From: Lunularia cruciata
Taxonomy: Eukaryota; Streptophyta; Marchantiopsida; Lunulariales; Lunulariaceae
DNA length: 64,000 nucleotides
Direction of reading: 5' to 3'
Assembly: GCA_948567375.1 (NCBI GenBank)
Contig: OX419758.1
Coordinates: 56,549,001 to 56,613,000 of the forward strand
The first letter of the stretch is position 1; each line of letters starts with the position of its first letter. Position numbers and translations under genes: made by a program. Shown here in pieces: positions 60,196-64,000 of this stretch. The notes under the pieces were generated by a model. It ran no database searches, was not told the origin of the DNA, and was given only the letters and a program-made list of their open reading frames with translations.

Positions 60196-60960
60196 GAAGT
60201 TGCATGTTATTTATCATCCATGTTATTTACTGAGGCCGCAACTGGCCGTGGCTGTGAAAAATACCCTACCGGCTGCGACCGCCCGTGCCCCAAAACACTG
60301 GCCGTAACCGGCCGGATTGGTGGCCGGCCGTGGTACCTTGGCCGGCTGCAATGGACAGCCACCAATTCTATACTCCGATATCCATGACTCCATAACTCCA
60401 AGGTTAGAGGAACAACAAGGTGACATTAATGCATACTCCTATACTTTGAGACCTTGGCTATTACCGCTTTGGTCATCATCTATCCAAGAAGATGAGTAAT
60501 CATTCTTTCCCAAAGTCCATCATGTATAGGACTTATAACTATGACATCAATTACTATCACTTGATCATCTTGGACCAAATACAAGGCTTGCTTGACTTGT
60601 GTTGTTTAAAAAGCATACCAATACTCTTTCTAAGTGAGGCACTCGCTCTCTTGTGCCATGGAAAATACTATATCTTTGATGGTATTGTAGGTAGCTATCC
60701 TCTGCCCTCCAAAAAGCACCATACCATATGGACCCTTATTCCATCTAGAGTAGAACCATATTTATAAGTGAATGATGAAAATGTAGATAGGTGGACCAAA
60801 CCTTGGCGAAACCTCATCATCTGTAGAGAAAGTAGGTAGTACGAGTTGGAATACCTTAGTGCATGGTCAAGGTAGGATCCAAGAGCTTGCATCTTTGCTA
60901 GAGCAAGAGCAAAGATGGGCTCTAGTAGCACAAGGAATGGATGTATAAACTAAGAAAGAA

Positions 60961-61360
60961 TGTAATATATGCTAAAATTATTGATCCATCAATAAAGACT
61001 ACAAACCTTTGATCCAATGAAAAGCAAGCAAGTAAAGGATGGAAGCCCATCTTGTGCTTGTGGGAATAGGTTTCTTCTTATATGCCACAATAACACTTGG
61101 AGAGAAAAAGATCACTCATCTACCTTGGTCACATGTATTTCCAAGATTGGTCTAGCGACAACCACAAATGGGAGGAAAGTAGAGGTGCCAAGAGATCTCA
61201 AGGACCCAATTATTCTATTGGTATCATCTCCTTCATAGATAGTTGGTCACTCTCTACCAATCTCATGTAGAGGGGTATTATCCACATGAGATTGGTAGAG
61301 ATGTTTGTTTACATGCCAAATCCACTATCAAATACTCAAATATCTTTGGTTTAACAATAT
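60961..61360. other. Intergenic sequence with a hairpin
   Basis: No gene. A perfect 17-bp inverted repeat, ctctaccaatctcatgt (61252-61268) and acatgagattggtagag (61284-61300), encloses a 15-base loop. Confidence 0.7.
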
Positions 61361-61975
61361 GTAATACCAAGAGCTAGCCATATGATCTAGATGTGAAATT
61401 CAATTTAGTAACATCTAGAATGATTTTATACATGATGGAAAAAATAGATCAGATAGAAGTATCACCAAAAGAGTACTTCTACTAGTAGGGTAGAAACCAA
61501 AATAGACTTGAAAACCTTAGAACCAATAGCTAGACATATGATTTAAAGGTGAGAATTAGTTTGGTAACATTTGGAAGGATGTTACACATGATATACTAAA
61601 TAGATCAGAAGGAGGTATCACCAAAAGGGGACTTTTACTAATAGAGTAGGAACCTAAATATGCTTGAAATCATTGAAGGCAATTTTGGAGGCCTTAACGG
61701 ATGAATTAGGCCTTGAAAATATACCAATCCTCCCCGCCAAATGGAGGAAATGTTGGCCTTCCTTCCCCCTTGGTTTGTCTTGTCGAGAGCTTTCCAATGG
61801 TACCTCATCCATGTGATTTTGAGATTCCTACAAGAAGATTCCCTAAAAGATTCCCTTTGATCAAAGCTTGCTTGACCAACCTGATAGGACCAGGACCGAC
61901 ATGTGACCCATCCAAGTGGGTAATCCAAGGGTGGAGCTTGTTGACATGTCACGTATCTATGTGCCTAATCCTATG
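61361..61975 (+). repeat. Second, older copy of the LTR-element leader
   Basis: Contains two ~157-bp units starting 61361 and about 61518, followed by gagagctttccaatggtacc and tccctttgatcaaag-type blocks in the same order as 63301-64000. It lacks an adjacent recognisable LTR, so it is a fragment or the interior of an older insertion. Confidence 0.65.
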
Positions 61976-62765
61976 GTGGAGCTTCCTTGGAGGAGATCCT
62001 ATTTTTCTATATAATAAAGAGAAGGTGTTCCTTTGGGACATCGGAGGTTTGAGTGTGAAATTGTGTGTTTCTCATGGTGTGTTTTTCTTCAGGTCTCCTA
62101 TCCTTGGACTATAACACAATATCACCAAATATTTCCATGATACTCTTAAGGAGGAATTGTGCAAGTTGGTTGATGTGCAATATTATTAGAGAATATATTA
62201 AATGCCACTTGTGGATCTCCTAATAAAGGAAGTTCATCCACATGAAGAATATCCTTTGCAAGGATAGGAACTAAGAAGCTCATGACTTGATAAGGATCCA
62301 CTAGCCTCCTTAAGCGCTCTAAAGAAAGATGCACATGAGACACTACCAAAAATGTTCTCAACATCCACCTATTAAACAACTCATTTCATGTGTATATTTA
62401 AGAGTGCTTTGATGCCTAGAGATATAGCCTTAAAACCTCTAAGTGTGGCAACTCCAAACGAATGTAGATAGAGGTGTTGTTGGAAGTGAATACAATGCTA
62501 AAGGACAATAATATAGCTAAAAACAAGTAAGAAGGCCTCCCCAATAGAAATCCATCTAATGTCTCTTATGCTTTTCTCCATCGCAAGAAGTCAACTAACA
62601 CCTATCACTTGACTTATTGATATAGGAACTTCACTCCTTGCTACTATTGTTGCAACCACTTGAAACAAATTGGTGAAACTACTAGAAGTATCATCTAACT
62701 AGAAGTAATCTCTAAGATGCTCATAAATTATTCTTGACAAGCCTCTTGATGAGAAGCATGGAGCA
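61976..62765. other. Sequence between the leader fragment and the LTR element
   Basis: Apart from the coding-like piece at 62146-62379 nothing is recognised. The composition is like the surrounding retroelement DNA. Confidence 0.45.
62146..62379 (-). pseudogene. Small unrecognised coding-like piece near the LTR element
   Basis: An open stretch of 77 codons with a protein-like run (RLRRLVDPYQVMSFLVPI, then DELPLLGDPQVAFNIFSN). It has the balanced composition of coding sequence rather than AT-rich noise. I do not recognise a family. Its place between two related leader copies suggests a retroelement fragment. Confidence 0.3.
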
Positions 62766-63255
62766 TGGAAAAATATAGAGTTTACCAATGAGTTAGTCAA
62801 GGCTAATGAAATTGCAAATAGGCCAAATTAATCTAGAATATTCTAGTAATTTCTAAGTAGCTTTTTGGCACCTTCCAAGTATTGGGTAATGTGCATGCCA
62901 AATGTTGACTTCTAAGAGGAAGCTTCTTGGAAAACTTCCCAACTAGCTTGGCTTGCAACTCAAGCAAGTAGCTTCTAGAAGAAAACTTCTTGTGAAGTTT
63001 CCAACCAGCTTAGCTTGCATGCCAAGTATGAGATTTCTAGAAGGAAGCTTCTTGAGAAGCTTTTCGGTTAACTTGGCTTGCACTCCAAGAAAGTGACTTT
63101 AGGAAGCTTCTTGAGAAGCTTCTTAAGAGCCTTGTATGCTCCCTATAAATACCAAAGCCCAAGGTAATGCAAGGTATTTGGATTTTTCCCTCATTCAAAT
63201 GTCCAGATGTGATCTTTCATACTCCTATTTTTCTCTTTGGTCTTGGTCTTTTACA
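62766..63255 (+). repeat. 5' LTR with ~62-bp tandem units in U3
   Basis: Upstream of the TATA box, four units of about 62 bases begin near 62917, 62978, 63040 and 63101. Each starts with a gaagcttcttg-like block, and the first three carry a cttggcttgca-like block. Two of them (63040 and 63101) contain the near-palindrome aagcttcttgagaagctt. Confidence 0.7.
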
Positions 63256-63300
63256 TTGGTATTAGAGTAGGAATGAGATGAATGGAATTTATGGACCACT

Positions 63301-64000
63301 GTAATACCAATAGCTAGATATATTGGCTAGAGTGAAAATTGGCTTGGTAATATCTGGAAGGATTTTATGTATGATGGGCTAGGTAGATAAGATAGAGATG
63401 TCACTAAAAGAGTACTTCTACTAATAGTGCAAAAGCCAAAAATAGCCAAAAATTGTAATACCAATAGCTAGACATATTAGCTAGAGGTGAAAATTGGCTT
63501 GGTAACATCTAGAAAGATGTTATATATGATAGGCTATGTAGATTAGATAGAGGTGTCACCAAAAGAGGACTTTTACTAATAGGGTAGGAGCCAAAAATAG
63601 CTTAGAAATTTTAGAGCCAATTTTGGAGGCCTAAATGGATGAATTAGGCTTCAAAAATGTGCAAATAAACCCCTCCACTGGAAGATAGGTTGGCCTTACC
63701 TTCCTCCTAGTTTGTCTCATTGAGAGCTTTCCAATGGTACCTCACCCATGCGATTTGGAAAATGGGCTTTCATCGAATACATAACCTCTTAAGGGATTTA
63801 TATTATACCCCAGGCTTTTTGCGTATTTTAGTGATTCCTATAAGAAGATTCCATAAATATTCCCTTTGATCAAAGGTGGTTTGACCAACCAGATAGGGTC
63901 AAAACCAACATGTCACCCATGCTTACAACTAATCTAAGGGTAGAGATCATTGACATGTCACTTATCCATGTATCTGATCCAAGGGCAAAGCTGGCTTTGG
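63301..64000 (+). repeat. Leader region of the LTR element with tandem units
   Basis: gtaataccaatagctagata begins at 63301 and an equivalent at 63455, a period of 154. The sequence after them (cctccactggaagatag through gagagctttccaatggtacc to the end) is homologous to 61680-61975. Relative to that copy, an extra stretch of about 75 bases lies at roughly 63760-63830. No ORF of note. Confidence 0.7.

Larger units (their letters stand above)
57404..60377 (-). mobile_element. hAT-superfamily DNA transposon, 2.97 kb, inserted in a family A repeat copy
   Basis: Boundaries come from comparison with the uninterrupted family A copy at 27403..28300: homology stops near 57403 and resumes near 60386. 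Flanks carry an 8-base near-identical duplication, atatccgt (57396-57403) and atatccat (60378-60385), the size hAT elements make. The outermost eight bases are cgaaacat on the left and, on the opposite strand, cggagtat on the right: short degenerate terminal inverted repeats differing only by transitions. Both subterminal regions are packed with GGCCG motifs (57448-57490 and 60170-60350), as in Ac-like elements. The only coding content is a transposase on the minus strand. Exact ends are within a base or two. Confidence 0.8.
57043..60960 (-). mobile_element. Family A repeat copy, split by the hAT insertion
   Basis: The outer parts (57043-57403 and 60386-60960) are collinear with the unbroken copy at 27403..28300. 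On the minus strand both copies can be read as the same protein piece, for example LFGGQRIATYNTIKDIVF here against an equivalent stretch with one stop near 28050. Nearer the terminus both encode variants of ALQR-x4-AIHKKAI followed by VCRPD. The piece resembles, from memory, C-terminal segments seen after reverse transcriptases in plant and algal repeats; I cannot confirm that. Frames are broken, so it is a remnant. Confidence 0.7.
62766..64000 (+). mobile_element. LTR retrotransposon, 5' end only, runs off the window
   Basis: An LTR (62766-63255) is followed by a leader. The LTR start tggaaaaatatagag resembles the start of the gypsy LTRs. A TATA box is at 63144-63150 and the LTR ends aca at 63255, just before a primer binding site (tggtattagagt, 63257-63268) that differs from the usual initiator-Met complement at two positions. 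The leader begins with two ~154-bp tandem units. The start of the LTR is approximate because no second copy is in the window. Confidence 0.7.

Noticed and set aside
1-64000. Bacterial-style operons, phage or plasmid features
   Set aside because: Spliced plant gene, plant-type LTR and hAT elements, and very low coding density. Nothing prokaryotic was seen.

Overview
The window reads as nuclear DNA of a land plant. One complete gene is present, a respiratory burst oxidase homologue (RBOH, plant NADPH oxidase) on the minus strand at 15325..19821. It has twelve coding exons, GT-AG introns of about 100-255 bases and an unbroken 987-codon reading frame. Nearly everything else that can be identified is transposable-element material. 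The compact introns and tandem junk between genes would suit a non-seed plant such as a bryophyte or lycophyte, but that placement is an inference and the sequence does not settle it.

Layout. 1..8200 is mostly AT-rich, with a decayed purine-rich tandem array (about 1258..1610), a 159-bp duplication (4681..4998), an inverted-repeat element (5331..5809) and short copies of a dispersed repeat called family A here. 8200..24000 has visibly higher GC and carries the RBOH gene, with GA/CT-rich tracts in its probable 5' leader and promoter. 24100..27400 is AT-rich and empty. 27403..28300 is the longest unbroken family A copy. 28300..34000 is mixed intergenic DNA with a 327-bp tandem duplication. 34000..50100 is strongly AT-rich and holds an almost full-length but dead Ty3/gypsy retrotransposon (39368..45347, target duplication CCTAT) whose RNase H region is split by a nested solo LTR (41744..42072). 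50150..57040 is mixed, unrecognised sequence with more family A copies. 57043..60960 is a family A copy split by a 2.97-kb hAT transposon (57404..60377) with a dead transposase. 62766 to the end is the 5' LTR and leader of another LTR element that runs off the window.

Functionally, only the RBOH gene looks like a working host gene: a calcium-regulated plasma-membrane enzyme that moves electrons from cytosolic NADPH through FAD and two haems to make apoplastic superoxide. The mobile elements form layers (hAT inside family A, solo LTR inside gypsy). Their decay is dominated by changes consistent with C-to-T loss, as expected for methylated plant repeats. I found no convincing previously undescribed functional system. 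The least explained item is family A, with at least eleven sites sharing one terminus and a coding-like interior.
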